A stretch of 59,312 nucleotides of DNA from Mailhella sp. (GCA_017408905.1 JAFQTU010000078.1:1-59312); one strand, 5' to 3'; shown: positions 1-8,943, counted from the first letter of the stretch. Program-made: numbers and translations. Notes: generated by a model not told the origin, from the sequence alone.

Positions 1-298
1 GATGCTTTATGCATTATTTGCTTCTTCCTGTCAACAACTTTTTTCAAAGTTTTTTCAGAAAGGCGTTTCGGAACCCCGCTCCTCCCTGCCCCGTAGGGCT
101 TTCTCAGAGCCGCTGTGCCTCAGCGCGTTCGTGGTTATGCCTAAAACGCGCCCCGCTGTCAAACACTTTTTTCGTATTTTTTGAAAAAAGTTTGAGGATG
201 AATTATAACCAGCTCACTTTTCACACTTTTAAAGTATCACCCCACTCCGGCTATCGGAATGGGGTGATGAAAATACGGCGGCAGACAGGAAAAATGCG
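1..298. other. Intergenic stretch, no gene recognised
   Basis: This leading stretch is AT-richer than its surroundings and holds runs of T and A. Short open frames exist, but none has a convincing ribosome site or a familiar protein. Apart from the hairpin at 236-268, I see nothing that can be named. The gene to its left lies outside the window. Confidence 0.5.
236..268 (-). terminator. Hairpin downstream of galE
   Basis: Arms ATCACCCCA (236-244) and TGGGGTGAT (260-268) pair perfectly, and an inner TCCG/CGGA pair extends the stem. It lies 31 nt past the galE stop. The U-tract on the minus strand is weak (ACUUU), so termination efficiency is uncertain. Confidence 0.5.
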
Positions 299-1315
299 CT
301 AGTTCCCGTAGCCTTCCGGGTTCTGCTTCTGCCAGTTCCACGAATCGCGGCACATCTCATCCAGCGTACGGGACGCCGTCCAGCCGAGCACCTCGCGCGC
401 CTTGTCGGCATTGGCCCAGAACTCGGCAAGGTCGCCGTCACGGCGCGGGCCGAATTCATACTTCACGGGAACGCCGCTGTTGCGCTCGAAGGCCTCCACT
501 ATCTCCACCACACTGTAGGGTGTGCCGGTTCCAAGGTTGAAGACTTCCGTCCCCTTGTTCCGCGCCGCGAACTCCACGGCCTTCACATGGCCGTCCGCAA
601 GGTCCATCACATGGATATAGTCTCGGCGGCAGGTCCCGTCCGGTGTGGGGTAATCGTTGCCGAACACGGTGAGGTGATCGCGGCGGCCCACGGCCACCTG
701 CGAAACATAGGGCATGAGGTTGTTCGGGATGCCCTGCGGGTCTTCACCGATACGCCCCGAAGCATGCGCGCCGATGGGATTGAAATAGCGCAGGAGCACT
801 ACCGACAGTTCAGGGTCGGCCTTGGCAGCGTCTTCAAGGATCTGCTCCATCATGTATTTGGTCCAGCCATAGGGATTGGAGCAAGAGCCGCGCCGCATGG
901 TCTCAATATAAGGATAGGGATTCTCCTCGCCATAGACCGTGGCCGAAGAGGAGAACACGATATTGCGCACGCCATGCTCGTTCATGCATTCCAGCAGGGT
1001 GAGCGTGGTGTCGATATTATTGCGGTAGTATTCGATGGGCTTGCGGACGGATTCGCCCACGGCCTTCAGCCCGGCAAAGTGTATCACGCAGTCGATACTG
1101 TTCTCCTGCATGATGCGGCTCACGGCGTCCCTGTCCTTCACGTCGGCCTCATAAGCCCTGACCGGGCGCCCGGTGATTTCGGCAATGCGCTTCACAGCCT
1201 CGGGACTGCTGTTGCTGTAATTGTCCACGATGACCACGTCGTGCCCGGCGTCGAGAAGCTGGACCGCCGTATGCGAACCGATATAACCTGCGCCGCCTGC
1301 GAGAAGAACGAGCAT
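299..1315 (-). CDS. galE: UDP-glucose 4-epimerase
   Basis: The 338-residue protein matches GalE in length and order of motifs. It has an N-terminal Rossmann glycine motif (GGAGYIGSHT), the catalytic SSSATVYG segment with Tyr in NPYGWTKYMMEQ (the Ser/Thr-Tyr-Lys triad of short-chain dehydrogenases), and the C-terminal sugar-binding part. It interconverts UDP-glucose and UDP-galactose in the cytoplasm and so feeds lipopolysaccharide and capsule synthesis. The start has only a weak upstream GAGG. It is transcribed alone, divergent from the GDSL esterase at 1460, and ends at a hairpin. Confidence 0.96.
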   Translation of the reverse strand: MLVLLAGGAGYIGSHTAVQLLDAGHDVVIVDNYSNSSPEAVKRIAEITGRPVRAYEADVKDRDAVSRIMQENSIDCVIHFAGLKAVGESVRKPIEYYRNNIDTTLTLLECMNEHGVRNIVFSSSATVYGEENPYPYIETMRRGSCSNPYGWTKYMMEQILEDAAKADPELSVVLLRYFNPIGAHASGRIGEDPQGIPNNLMPYVSQVAVGRRDHLTVFGNDYPTPDGTCRRDYIHVMDLADGHVKAVEFAARNKGTEVFNLGTGTPYSVVEIVEAFERNSGVPVKYEFGPRRDGDLAEFWANADKAREVLGWTASRTLDEMCRDSWNWQKQNPEGYGN

Positions 1316-1459
1316 ACTGCCTCACTTTGCTGGAGTTATCCAATCCTGAATGAGGTTCTACACGACAATCCCCTTCCGCACAAGCTGCACCGAACGGCCT
1401 CCCGGGAACGGCTTTATCCATGCCGCGTTCTGCGCTATGCTCTTCCAAAAGGGGGAAGC

Positions 1460-2008
1460 ATGACCATACTCTGCCTTGGCGACAGCCTTACCTACGGTTA
1501 CGGCGTGCCTCGTGACGAGGCGTGGTGCAGCCTTGCCTCGGGCCTCTGTGGGCATGACGTTCAGAACCTCGGCGTGAACGGCGCAACGACTGGCGAGATG
1601 CGCGAGATGGAAATCGACCCGTCGGCGGACGCGCTCTTCGTTATGGGAGGGCTGAACGACCTCTTCATGGGCATGGGCCCGGCTGTTCCGCTGGACAATA
1701 TCCTCGCCATCTGCGAACGCGCCCGAGCCGCCGGCCTGCGCCCGGTGGTGGGCATCCCCATGCAGATCTCCCCGGACGTGGACGAAGCATGGTGCGATGG
1801 CTCGGTGGATGTGGATCATGTACGGGCCGCCTATGCCGCCTTTGCCGACGCCCTTGCCCGACTCTGCGCCGAGCGCGGCATCGAAAGCATCGACTTCCGG
1901 CCCCTCATCGGGCCTGCCGAACTCTCCTTCGACGGTATACATCTGAACCGGCGCGGGCACAGGCGCATGGCCGAGGCCGTAGCCGAATTCTGGAAAAGGC
2001 GTCCTTAA
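1460..2008 (+). CDS. SGNH/GDSL-family esterase or lipase
   Basis: The frame stays open far upstream, but the family motif begins at the ATG at 1460, preceded by GGGGGAAGC, giving 182 residues. Block I is GDSLTYGYG (nucleophile Ser near residue 8), block II is GVNGATTGEM, block III is GGLNDL, and the C-terminal DGIHLN carries the Asp-His pair of the triad. No signal peptide is visible, so a cytoplasmic TesA-like or deacylase role is likely. The substrate cannot be inferred. The stop lies 1 nt before a short palindrome shared with other gene ends in this window. Confidence 0.85.
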   Translation: MTILCLGDSLTYGYGVPRDEAWCSLASGLCGHDVQNLGVNGATTGEMREMEIDPSADALFVMGGLNDLFMGMGPAVPLDNILAICERARAAGLRPVVGIPMQISPDVDEAWCDGSVDVDHVRAAYAAFADALARLCAERGIESIDFRPLIGPAELSFDGIHLNRRGHRRMAEAVAEFWKRRP

Positions 2009-2009
2009 A

Positions 2010-2023
2010 TTAGACTCATCTAA
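2010..2023. repeat. Short palindrome after a stop codon (copy 1)
   Basis: TTAGA-CTCA-TCTAA begins just after the stop of the GDSL gene. Near-identical palindromes overlap the stop codons at 12696-12709 and 38726-38739. The function is unknown. Confidence 0.4.
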
Positions 2024-2047
2024 CACACAAGCCGGGCTCGGGACTCG

Positions 2048-3145
2048 CTAATCCTTCTGCGGAACATCCCAGAAGCCATCCGGCCGGGGTGCGCCCCCAA
2101 GGCCGAGGAAGTTCAGTACATCCTTATTAATGGCGGCGGCCCTTTTGGCCTCGGCTTCCGGGCGCGCCTTTTCCATGCCCGCAGGCACGATGACGAAACC
2201 GTTCACCGCCTCCCTGCCCTTCACCGGCACTTTGAGCACAGCGGCAGGCACGACGCCTGAACGGCGGATGCGGCATTCCCCCTCGTCGTCGAGTTCAATA
2301 TCCACAGCGGCAATGACCGTACGTTCCCGGGGCAGGGTACGCTGGCCCGATACGAAATTGCCCATCGACCAGAAGATGAGCCTGCCGTCCTTCCTGAATT
2401 CCACAGGCTGGAGGACGTGCGGATGCGAACCGACAACGATGTCCGCACCGGCTTCGAAGGCCCAGCGCGCCTGCTTCTTCTGGGTTTCGTTGGGCTTGGT
2501 CTTGTACTCGTCGCCCCAGTGCAGGCAGGCCACCACGCAGTCCGCGCCCTTCATGCGCAGGTCCCGGATGGACGCTTCAAGAAATTCCCTGCCGATGACG
2601 TTCACGCGCACCGCGTCCCTGCCCTTGGGGTGCTCGCCGTTCACGCCGTAGGTGGCGTTGACCACGCCCACGCGCACCCCGTCCAGTTCAAGGAGCAGAG
2701 GCGGCGTGACGGACAGACCGGCAAGATGGAAGCCGTGGCCGCGCAGGAACTCGACCGTGCGGCGCATCCCCGAAGAGCCTCGGTCGAAGGTATGGTTGTT
2801 GGCAAGCAGGAGCGTGTCGAATCCGGCTTCGCGCAGGGTGAGGGCCAGCGAATCCGGCGAATTGAACTGCGGATAGCCCGTGTGGCGGCGCTCCTTCCCG
2901 GCCAGTACGGTTTCGAGGTTGCCGACAACGGCATCGCCCTTGAGGAAGGGCCGGGCCAGCTCGAACTGATAGCCGAAGTCCCAGATGTCCCTGCCTTTCA
3001 GCTTGGCGGCGGCAAGCTGGGTGTCGTGCACCATGATATCCCCGGTGAAGACAAGGCGCACCGGGCGACAGAAGGCCTCCTGCGGCAGGACGGGAGCCGC
3101 AAGTACGGACAGAAGCAGGATGAAACGGAAAAGACGCTGGAACAT
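2048..3145 (-). CDS. CapA-family (PGA_cap) metallophosphoesterase-like protein
   Basis: I start this at 3145, where GGAGGGTCCT sits directly upstream. That gives 365 residues opening with a signal peptide (FRFILLLSVLAAPVLP), so it is exported. The mature part carries the hallmarks of the PGA_cap/CapA fold: FTGDIMVHD, VGNLETVL, LANNHTFDRG, CLHWGDEY and VGSHPHVLQPVE. The family is named after poly-gamma-glutamate capsule synthesis, but most members are uncharacterised phosphoesterase-like proteins. No other capsule gene is adjacent, so the role here is open. It is convergent with the GDSL gene. Confidence 0.85.
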   Translation of the reverse strand: MFQRLFRFILLLSVLAAPVLPQEAFCRPVRLVFTGDIMVHDTQLAAAKLKGRDIWDFGYQFELARPFLKGDAVVGNLETVLAGKERRHTGYPQFNSPDSLALTLREAGFDTLLLANNHTFDRGSSGMRRTVEFLRGHGFHLAGLSVTPPLLLELDGVRVGVVNATYGVNGEHPKGRDAVRVNVIGREFLEASIRDLRMKGADCVVACLHWGDEYKTKPNETQKKQARWAFEAGADIVVGSHPHVLQPVEFRKDGRLIFWSMGNFVSGQRTLPRERTVIAAVDIELDDEGECRIRRSGVVPAAVLKVPVKGREAVNGFVIVPAGMEKARPEAEAKRAAAINKDVLNFLGLGGAPRPDGFWDVPQKD

Positions 3146-3251
3146 AGGACCCTCCAAGGCGCAGGCCGCGCTTCCTATGTTCAGCATAAAACCATCCCGC
3201 CGTCCAGCGCAGGGCCGGAGGCGGGATGAAAAAGGCGCGGCATGGCACGCA

Positions 3252-4370
3252 TCACGGACAGCTTATGACGCCCTCGGACCAGAGGCATCCGCCGCAGGCC
3301 GGGGCCGGGCTTCCAAAGCAGTCGGTACGGCCCTCCTCCCAGTATTCGCAGAGACTGCATCGGAAGCAGTACGAGAACTCGAAGTTCTTCACGCGGCGGC
3401 GCAGGCCTGCGTAGTCCTCGCTGTTCCAGATATCGTCGAGGCGCTTTTCAAGCACGTTGCCGTAGGAATGGCGGTGTATGAGTCTGGTCTTGCCGCGAAG
3501 ATAGACCACGCCGTTGCGAAGGAGCGGCATACAGGGACTGACCTCGCCATCGAACTTCACGAAGCAGTGGCCCTCGTTGACGAAACGGCAGGAACGCGAC
3601 TCGCGCAGGACTTTCTGCCCGGAAAGATAGACGTTGCACATGGAGTTGGAGAGCAGGCCGCGCAGGCCTTCCGCCGCGCCGGGATGATCCCAGTTCATCA
3701 GGGGGAGGTGTATCTGCGGGGAAGATTCCATTGGCGCGTCGTCGCCAAGGCCCCAGTCCACCACATGGTCGCAGAGCATCTCGGAAGCGGTATGCTCGTC
3801 CGTGGGGATGACGTTGGACACGTTGACCTCGTTCACCATGTGCCACGTAGCGAAATAGGGCAGTTTGGCCAGCTCCTGCGCATTGCTCTTCATGGCCACG
3901 AAGGCGAGGCCCAGCTTCACCTTGCGCTTCAGGCGTATGCGCAGGCGGTTGAATTCCTCGATGTGGCGCTTCACCAGCGAGAACTTGCTGTTCTGGCGGA
4001 TGCGCTCATAGGAGCTTTCCTCAAGAGAGTCGATGGACAGCCAGAGCATATCCAGCCCGGCGTCCAGCAGGGCGGCGGAGCGCGCCTCGGTAAGCAGAGT
4101 GCCGTTGGAAAGCAGTTCCACCCTTCTGCCCCGGGCCTTGGCTTCGCGCACCATGTCAAGGATGCGCTCGTGGGCCAGCGGTTCGCCCATGCCGCCGAAG
4201 AACACGGTCTCCACGCTGTCGGGCATGGTATCCATCGCGCGCTGGAAGACGTCCATGCTCATGTCCCCGATGGCCTCGTCGCGCCAGCTGTTGCGGAAGC
4301 ACATACTGCACTGCAGGTTACAGCGGGCCGTGGGCTCGATATACAGTCTCTTCATGGAATCGTCGGGCAT
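3252..4370 (-). CDS. Radical SAM/SPASM maturase, probably for a tungsten oxidoreductase cofactor
   Basis: The ATG at 4370 has GAGAGG nearby upstream and gives 372 residues. The radical SAM cluster motif is CNLQCSMCF near residue 15, followed by FFGGMGEPLAH and LLSNGTLL. A Cys-rich SPASM-like end (CFVKFDGEVSPCMP, CFRCSLCEYW, a final CGGC) would bind auxiliary clusters. The CxxxCxxCFRxSW opening and the neighbourhood (tungstate regulator, aor, moaD, thiF) fit the family annotated as tungsten-cofactor oxidoreductase radical SAM maturase (Cmo-like). That specific role is inference from context. It is divergent from tunR. Confidence 0.82.
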   Translation of the reverse strand: MPDDSMKRLYIEPTARCNLQCSMCFRNSWRDEAIGDMSMDVFQRAMDTMPDSVETVFFGGMGEPLAHERILDMVREAKARGRRVELLSNGTLLTEARSAALLDAGLDMLWLSIDSLEESSYERIRQNSKFSLVKRHIEEFNRLRIRLKRKVKLGLAFVAMKSNAQELAKLPYFATWHMVNEVNVSNVIPTDEHTASEMLCDHVVDWGLGDDAPMESSPQIHLPLMNWDHPGAAEGLRGLLSNSMCNVYLSGQKVLRESRSCRFVNEGHCFVKFDGEVSPCMPLLRNGVVYLRGKTRLIHRHSYGNVLEKRLDDIWNSEDYAGLRRRVKNFEFSYCFRCSLCEYWEEGRTDCFGSPAPACGGCLWSEGVISCP

Positions 4371-4513
4371 GGCATCCTCTCGGGCGCATTTTTGCGGAAA
4401 CTGCGTAAGGCTATCAGAAATTTCCAAGAGTTATCAATAGGAAAAAGGCCGCTCTCGGCCGGAAGGCCATGTTCTGCCGTATTCGCGGCGGCTATGGCCT
4501 TTTTCCGCCAAAT

Positions 4514-4522
4514 GGCGTATCA
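4514..4522 (+). promoter_or_regulatory. Shared GGCGTAWCA element (site A), possible TunR site
   Basis: GGCGTATCA lies in the divergent gap between the radical SAM gene and tunR. It is flanked by TACGCCA at 4542-4548 as an inverted partner of TGGCGTA (4513-4519). Related elements occur upstream of aor (8537) and of the MOSC gene (17375). Assignment to TunR is inference; I do not recall the published motif well enough to match it. Confidence 0.3.
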
Positions 4523-4562
4523 CAAAAAGAACGCCCCTGCCTACGCCAGCCACAGGAACACC

Positions 4563-5546
4563 ATGTCCAGCAGTCTTACACGCCAGAACCTCGAACAGCT
4601 CACCCTGCGCTGGGAGCAGTGGGAGGCGGAAGCCACCACCACTTCGCGGCGCATCGTACGTGCGCGCCTGCACCTGCTCTTCCTGCTCATCCGCTTCGGC
4701 GGCCTGCGCCTTGGCGAGGCTCTGGAGCTGGACGCCAAGGCCGCTGTGGACGTTGTCACCTGCATGGTGCACGTGCCGGGGGCCAGCGCCCGCGACGTGC
4801 TCCTGCCTATGGGCTGCATGCGCCACATCCGCCGCATCCTGAGCCTGCCCGAAGCCGAAGGCATGGGCGCGGAATTCCTGCGCTTCGACCAGGGCTTCGT
4901 GCGCCGCAAATTCTACGAGGTGGCAAGCCCGCTGGAGCTGGACAGCGCCCTCGTGGGCCCGCGCGCCCTGCGCTACGCACGCGGCCTTGAACTGCTGGAA
5001 CTGCACGTTCCCTTCAACCTTGTGCAGAAATTCCTCGGGCAGGAGAAAAGCTCGCAGATAGCGGCCTTCCTCGACTTCGCGGGCGGAGCGGCAAGGCGCT
5101 ACGTGGGCGGCGGAAGCCCGGGCCAGAACAGCGGGAAGGACTGCCGCAATTCCATGCTGGGCACGATCACGGACATCACGCTGGGGATGCGCTCGGTACG
5201 GCTGGAAGTCACCACCTTTTCGGACCTGCGCCTCGTATCCCTGTGTTCCCACAAGGATTTCAGCCGCATGGACCTGCACCTGCATCAGGTGGTCACGGCC
5301 TTCATCGAACCCGATCAGATCGTGGTTGCCCCAGAACCTCTGCCGGGATTCAGCAACGGCTTCTGCGCCCCTGTGGCAGAACTGCACCGCGAACAGGTGG
5401 AGACCTTCATCGGGATACGGCTCGACGACGGCACGACGCTCTATTCCCATCAGGAGACCGACGTGCTCGACACCATGCGCCTTTACGAGGGCCGCAAAGT
5501 CTGGATGCTCTTCCCGGCGCGCGCCGTCAGCCTCTCGGTGCACTGA
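4563..5546 (+). CDS. tunR: TunR-type tungstate/molybdate-responsive transcription regulator
   Basis: A protein of 327 residues with two parts. Residues 1-175 look like a tyrosine recombinase fold: the box I arginine is in GGLRLGE (R49), box II is GPRALRYARGLELLE (R137 kept), and VQKFLGQ follows. The box II histidine positions read Arg and Tyr, and Phe169 sits where the nucleophilic Tyr is expected, so it should not cut DNA. Residues 196-327 hold two Mop/TOBE repeats like the ModE effector domain. This XerCD-like plus ModE-like layout is the described TunR family of sulfate reducers. It converges on thiF with a 5-nt gap and diverges from the radical SAM gene. Confidence 0.88.
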   Translation: MSSSLTRQNLEQLTLRWEQWEAEATTTSRRIVRARLHLLFLLIRFGGLRLGEALELDAKAAVDVVTCMVHVPGASARDVLLPMGCMRHIRRILSLPEAEGMGAEFLRFDQGFVRRKFYEVASPLELDSALVGPRALRYARGLELLELHVPFNLVQKFLGQEKSSQIAAFLDFAGGAARRYVGGGSPGQNSGKDCRNSMLGTITDITLGMRSVRLEVTTFSDLRLVSLCSHKDFSRMDLHLHQVVTAFIEPDQIVVAPEPLPGFSNGFCAPVAELHREQVETFIGIRLDDGTTLYSHQETDVLDTMRLYEGRKVWMLFPARAVSLSVH

Positions 5547-5551
5547 GGCCT

Positions 5552-6433
5552 TCAGAATTCGAAACGCGCAAGCTCCGGCACGGAACAGTCGAGATGCAGG
5601 AGCGCGGAATCCCGCACTTCCCCACACGCCAGCGCCTTCACCAGAAGCGAGGCCATAAGGCAGGCCACGCCCGCCGCCGAGCTCGCCACCGTATCCGGCG
5701 ATTCAAGGAAGGCCCTGTCGCCCTCTTCCGCCCTTTCCTTCGCATCGGGCCACATACCCGCCAGCCTGCGCCCGCCAGCCTCCTCGATGAAGGCGAAGCC
5801 CTCTTCGCGGTTCACGGAACCGTGAACGAAGGGCAGTCCGGCACGGGCGGCGGCTTCTTCCAGCATGAGCTTCTTCGGCACGGAATCCAGCCCGTCCACC
5901 ACGGCGGAACAGCCCGCCAGCAGGCCCGGCAGGTTCTCGCCGTCCACAGTCACGACACGGGCTTCGACATCAAGGTACGAGGCCATGCCCAGCAGGCCTT
6001 CACGGGCCGCTTCGGCCTTGGCGCGGCCCAGCGTGCCTTCGGTGCAGAACATCTGCCGGTTCAGGTTGCTTTCCTCGAAGGCATCAGGGTCGCAGAGCAC
6101 GAAAGCCCCCACGCCGGAACGGGCGAGAAGCGCGGCCGCATGGCCGCCCAGGCCGCCGCATCCGGCAATGAGCACGCGGGAACGCAGGAGGCGCTTCAGC
6201 CCTTCGGCGGAAAGCACGGAACGGCTGCGCCGGAAGCGCTCGGGCCAGAAACCGGCGTCCAGCAGGGCGCACATGGCTTCCCTTTCAGGCAGGCGCGCCG
6301 CCTGCGCCACGGCCTTCACCCCGACAAAACGCACAAAAGACCCCTCACAGCTTCCGGGGCACTGGGCGAGGAAGCGGCGAAGGGTCTCGGCATCGAGCTT
6401 GCCCGAAGCGGCTGATCCAAAGATATCCGGCAT
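5552..6433 (-). CDS. ThiF/MoeB-family adenylyltransferase (E1-like)
   Basis: The protein has 293 residues. The nucleotide-binding motif GCGGLGGHAAALL sits near residue 92, with DPDAFEESNLNRQMF (the conserved D and RQ signature) after it and VDGLDS further on. These mark the E1-like fold that adenylates the C-terminal GG of MoaD or ThiS. About 85 residues precede the fold, and the zinc-binding CxxC pairs of many MoeB proteins are missing. The ribosome site GGAGGAGG lies inside the end of the moaD-like gene. Third gene of the aor-moaD-thiF operon, it most likely activates the neighbouring MoaD-like protein. Confidence 0.88.
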   Translation of the reverse strand: MPDIFGSAASGKLDAETLRRFLAQCPGSCEGSFVRFVGVKAVAQAARLPEREAMCALLDAGFWPERFRRSRSVLSAEGLKRLLRSRVLIAGCGGLGGHAAALLARSGVGAFVLCDPDAFEESNLNRQMFCTEGTLGRAKAEAAREGLLGMASYLDVEARVVTVDGENLPGLLAGCSAVVDGLDSVPKKLMLEEAAARAGLPFVHGSVNREEGFAFIEEAGGRRLAGMWPDAKERAEEGDRAFLESPDTVASSAAGVACLMASLLVKALACGEVRDSALLHLDCSVPELARFEF

Positions 6434-6436
6434 GGA

Positions 6437-6682
6437 CTAGCCTCCTCCCACGGCGGGAAAGTAGGCTACGCGGTCGCCGTCGCGGACAACGGTGGAAAGC
6501 GCGGACTGGCGGCCGTTGACCATGACGATCTTGATCTCGGAACGCGGGATGCCGATGACGGCGGCCAGCGCTTCGGCCGAAAGCTCGCCGTGCGCGGCGA
6601 TATCGACTTCCATACCGGCAACGGGGTCGTAGCCCGGCACGCAGTCGCGCAGGGTGGTGCTGAGTTTGACGAGTACGCTCAT
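6437..6682 (-). CDS. MoaD/ThiS-family ubiquitin-like sulfur carrier
   Basis: It has 81 residues, the usual size. A beta-grasp pattern opens with VLVKLSTTLRD, IKIVMVNGR and GDRVAYFPAVGGG follow, and the protein ends in the diglycine that E1-like enzymes adenylate. Set between aor and thiF, it is best read as the sulfur carrier dedicated to the tungstopterin dithiolene of the aldehyde oxidoreductase. A ThiS role is less likely because no thiamine gene is nearby. No strong ribosome site precedes the ATG. Confidence 0.88.
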   Translation of the reverse strand: MSVLVKLSTTLRDCVPGYDPVAGMEVDIAAHGELSAEALAAVIGIPRSEIKIVMVNGRQSALSTVVRDGDRVAYFPAVGGG

Positions 6683-6736
6683 GGCAAAAGGAAGCCCGCG
6701 CCCGGAAAGCTCCGAACGCGGGCGTTATGGGTCAGT

Positions 6737-8476
6737 TTACTTGATCCAGTTGAAGGTGGTCTTCAGTTCTTCGTGGGTGATGTCGAACTTCGTGTTGTGG
6801 GGAGGAAGTTCTTCATCCTGGAAGAAGTCGGGCAGGCGGTCGGCGGCTTCGGTGATGCCGGCGCGGCGGTTGAAGTCCACTTCCGTGGAGAGGATGCGCT
6901 GGCCGAGGGTGACGACGTCGTCGCCGGTGAGCTGCCAGCCGAACTTGGCGTTCAGCATATCCACGATGGCGGGCAGGGCGTCGGCCACGTCGAGGATGGC
7001 GAAGGCGGTGAAGAGGCAGAGGCCCACGGAGTCCACAGAGGCGGTAGCGATCTGCAGATTGCGGGACAGCTCGATCTGGCCTTCCTTCTTAAGAGGATCG
7101 ACCGTGCCGCCGCAGCTCAGGATATTGGCGGTGACGGAGTAGCCAGCAGTGTGGTCGGCACCCATGGGAGTGGTGGCGTAGGTCACGCCCACGCCCTTGA
7201 CGGCGCGGGGATCGTAGGCGGGCAGGCTCTGGCCCTTGACGCAGGGCACGCGGCGCACGCCGAAGACGCGGCCGGTGGTGGCAGTGCCGCAGCCGATGAC
7301 GCGGCCGAGGGGGGTGCCTTCGCTGATTTCGTTCATCACGCGCAGAACGGCCTGAGCGTCGCCCTTGGGGATGCCGCCGCCAGCCATAGCCACACCGATG
7401 GCCACGCCAACGTCGATGGTGTCCACACCGGCGTCGTCGCAGATGCGGTCGTACTGGGCGATGAGGTCGAGGTCGTCGATGCCGCAGTGGGGGCCGAAGC
7501 ACCACAGGGTCTCGTATTCAGGCCACTTGCTGATAAGCTTGCCCTGCTTGTTGGGGTAGAGGCCGGAACAGCGGATGATGCAGCCGCTCATGCAGCCGTG
7601 GGCCACAGCGCCTTCGCCGCCGCGTTCCTTGGTGTTGGCGTTCATGCGTTCGCCGGAAACGGCTTCGTGGCCTTCGAACTGGCCGGAGGTGAAGTTGCGG
7701 GTGGGCAGGCCGCCTGCTTCGTGCAGGATGTTCACGAGAACGGCAGTGCCGTATTCGGCAAGGCCCTTGCCGGTGACGGGATGATCCATCAGGGCCTTGG
7801 CGAAGCGCTTGGAAGCGTCGCGGAAGGCGGCTTCATCGGCGAGGGGATGGTTCTTGCCGCCCTCGGGGTTGATGATGATGGCCTTGAGGCCCTTGGAACC
7901 CATGACAGCGCCCACGCCGCCGCGGCCTGCATGGCGCATGGGGCGGAGTTCACGGTCGGTGAAGGCGATGGAAGCGGCGGTGAGCTTGAATTCACCGGCG
8001 CGGCCGATGGAAACGTAGCTGCATTCCTTGCCGTACTGCTCCACGAGCTTCTCGACAGCGGCGAAGTTGTTCAGACCGGCCACAGTGGAGGGCACGAGGC
8101 GGGCGGAATCCTTGCTCACTTCGAGCTGCCACCATTCGCCTTCGGTAGCCATTTCTTCCACGATGATGGCCATGATGCCGAGCTTGGCGAGATGGCCGCC
8201 GGGCTGGCCGCCGGAGTTGGATTCCTTGATGCCTTCGGTAAGGGGGCTCTTGCAGCCCACGGAGATGCGGTTGCCGTTGGGGCTGTTGGTAGCGCCGAGA
8301 AGGCCGGGAGCGAAGACCAGCTTATTGTGCGGGCCGAGGGGGGTGCAGAGGGGATCGACTTCACGGGCCACGATGGTGGAAGTCAGGCCACGGCCGCCGA
8401 GGCCGGCGTATTCGGCAGGGATTTCTTCGAACACGCAGGACTTGGTGGCCATGTTGACTCTGAGGAAACGGAACAT
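6737..8476 (-). CDS. aor: Aldehyde:ferredoxin oxidoreductase, tungsten type
   Basis: The 579-residue protein is close to the usual AOR length. Near the N-terminus is GLGGRGLTSTIV, followed by FAPGLLGATNSPNGNR, and the mid-region has MRHAGRGGVGAVMGSKGLKA. The [4Fe-4S] ligands appear as C295, C299, C303 (a CxxxCxxxC spacing) and C487. The family oxidises aldehydes to acids with ferredoxin, using a bis-pterin tungsten centre, in the cytoplasm. A strong ribosome site (TAAGGAG) precedes the ATG. It leads the operon with the MoaD-like carrier and ThiF-like enzyme. With the alcohol dehydrogenase at 15083 it could complete ethanol oxidation to acetate. Confidence 0.95.
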   Translation of the reverse strand: MFRFLRVNMATKSCVFEEIPAEYAGLGGRGLTSTIVAREVDPLCTPLGPHNKLVFAPGLLGATNSPNGNRISVGCKSPLTEGIKESNSGGQPGGHLAKLGIMAIIVEEMATEGEWWQLEVSKDSARLVPSTVAGLNNFAAVEKLVEQYGKECSYVSIGRAGEFKLTAASIAFTDRELRPMRHAGRGGVGAVMGSKGLKAIIINPEGGKNHPLADEAAFRDASKRFAKALMDHPVTGKGLAEYGTAVLVNILHEAGGLPTRNFTSGQFEGHEAVSGERMNANTKERGGEGAVAHGCMSGCIIRCSGLYPNKQGKLISKWPEYETLWCFGPHCGIDDLDLIAQYDRICDDAGVDTIDVGVAIGVAMAGGGIPKGDAQAVLRVMNEISEGTPLGRVIGCGTATTGRVFGVRRVPCVKGQSLPAYDPRAVKGVGVTYATTPMGADHTAGYSVTANILSCGGTVDPLKKEGQIELSRNLQIATASVDSVGLCLFTAFAILDVADALPAIVDMLNAKFGWQLTGDDVVTLGQRILSTEVDFNRRAGITEAADRLPDFFQDEELPPHNTKFDITHEELKTTFNWIK

Positions 8477-8943
8477 GCTTACTCCTTATAGGGGAAAAGG
8501 TCTATGGCAATGGCGAAAAAATGCTTGGACGCATATGGCGTAACATAGGCCGGGCAAATTCTCCGCGTCAAGGATTTCGAAAAATACACACGCTTTCTTC
8601 CCCGGAAAACTTTCCGTGACTGCGGACGCCCGATTTCCGCCCCGGGAACTTCCCCCAGAGGCCTCTCCGGGGCAGAAGCAAAGGAAGTCCGCTTTTCTCC
8701 TGCAAAAGCGTGACAACCATCACGAAAATCATAACTTTTTCTGCCATTATTTTGTGAAAAAATGACTTCAGCTTGAACTTTATTGCATTATACCCTAGTT
8801 TGACGATAAGAGAAGATAGGTTTTCCGGCAGGCCGTGTCTGCCAGAAGCATTTTCTCCGCCTCAAACTTCTTCTGTGTTGCCGCGCGGCCCTGCGCCGCG
8901 CCCCTCGCCACTCCAACGCTCCCCAGCCAGACAAGGAGAGCTT
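8477..8943. promoter_or_regulatory. Divergent control region between aor and fdhA
   Basis: This 467-nt gap must hold the promoters of both the aor operon (minus) and the formate dehydrogenase operon (plus). An AT-rich tract at about 8725-8815 is the likely fdh promoter area, but I could not choose one clear -35/-10 pair. The GGCGTAACA element at 8537-8545 lies about 60 nt upstream of the aor start. No coding sequence is convincing here. Confidence 0.5.
8537..8545 (+). promoter_or_regulatory. Shared GGCGTAWCA element (site B)
   Basis: GGCGTAACA sits inside the small inverted repeat TATG-GCGTAA-CATA, about 60 nt upstream of aor. It is related to the elements at 4514 and 17375, which also precede Mo/W genes. 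Binding by TunR is inference. Confidence 0.3.
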
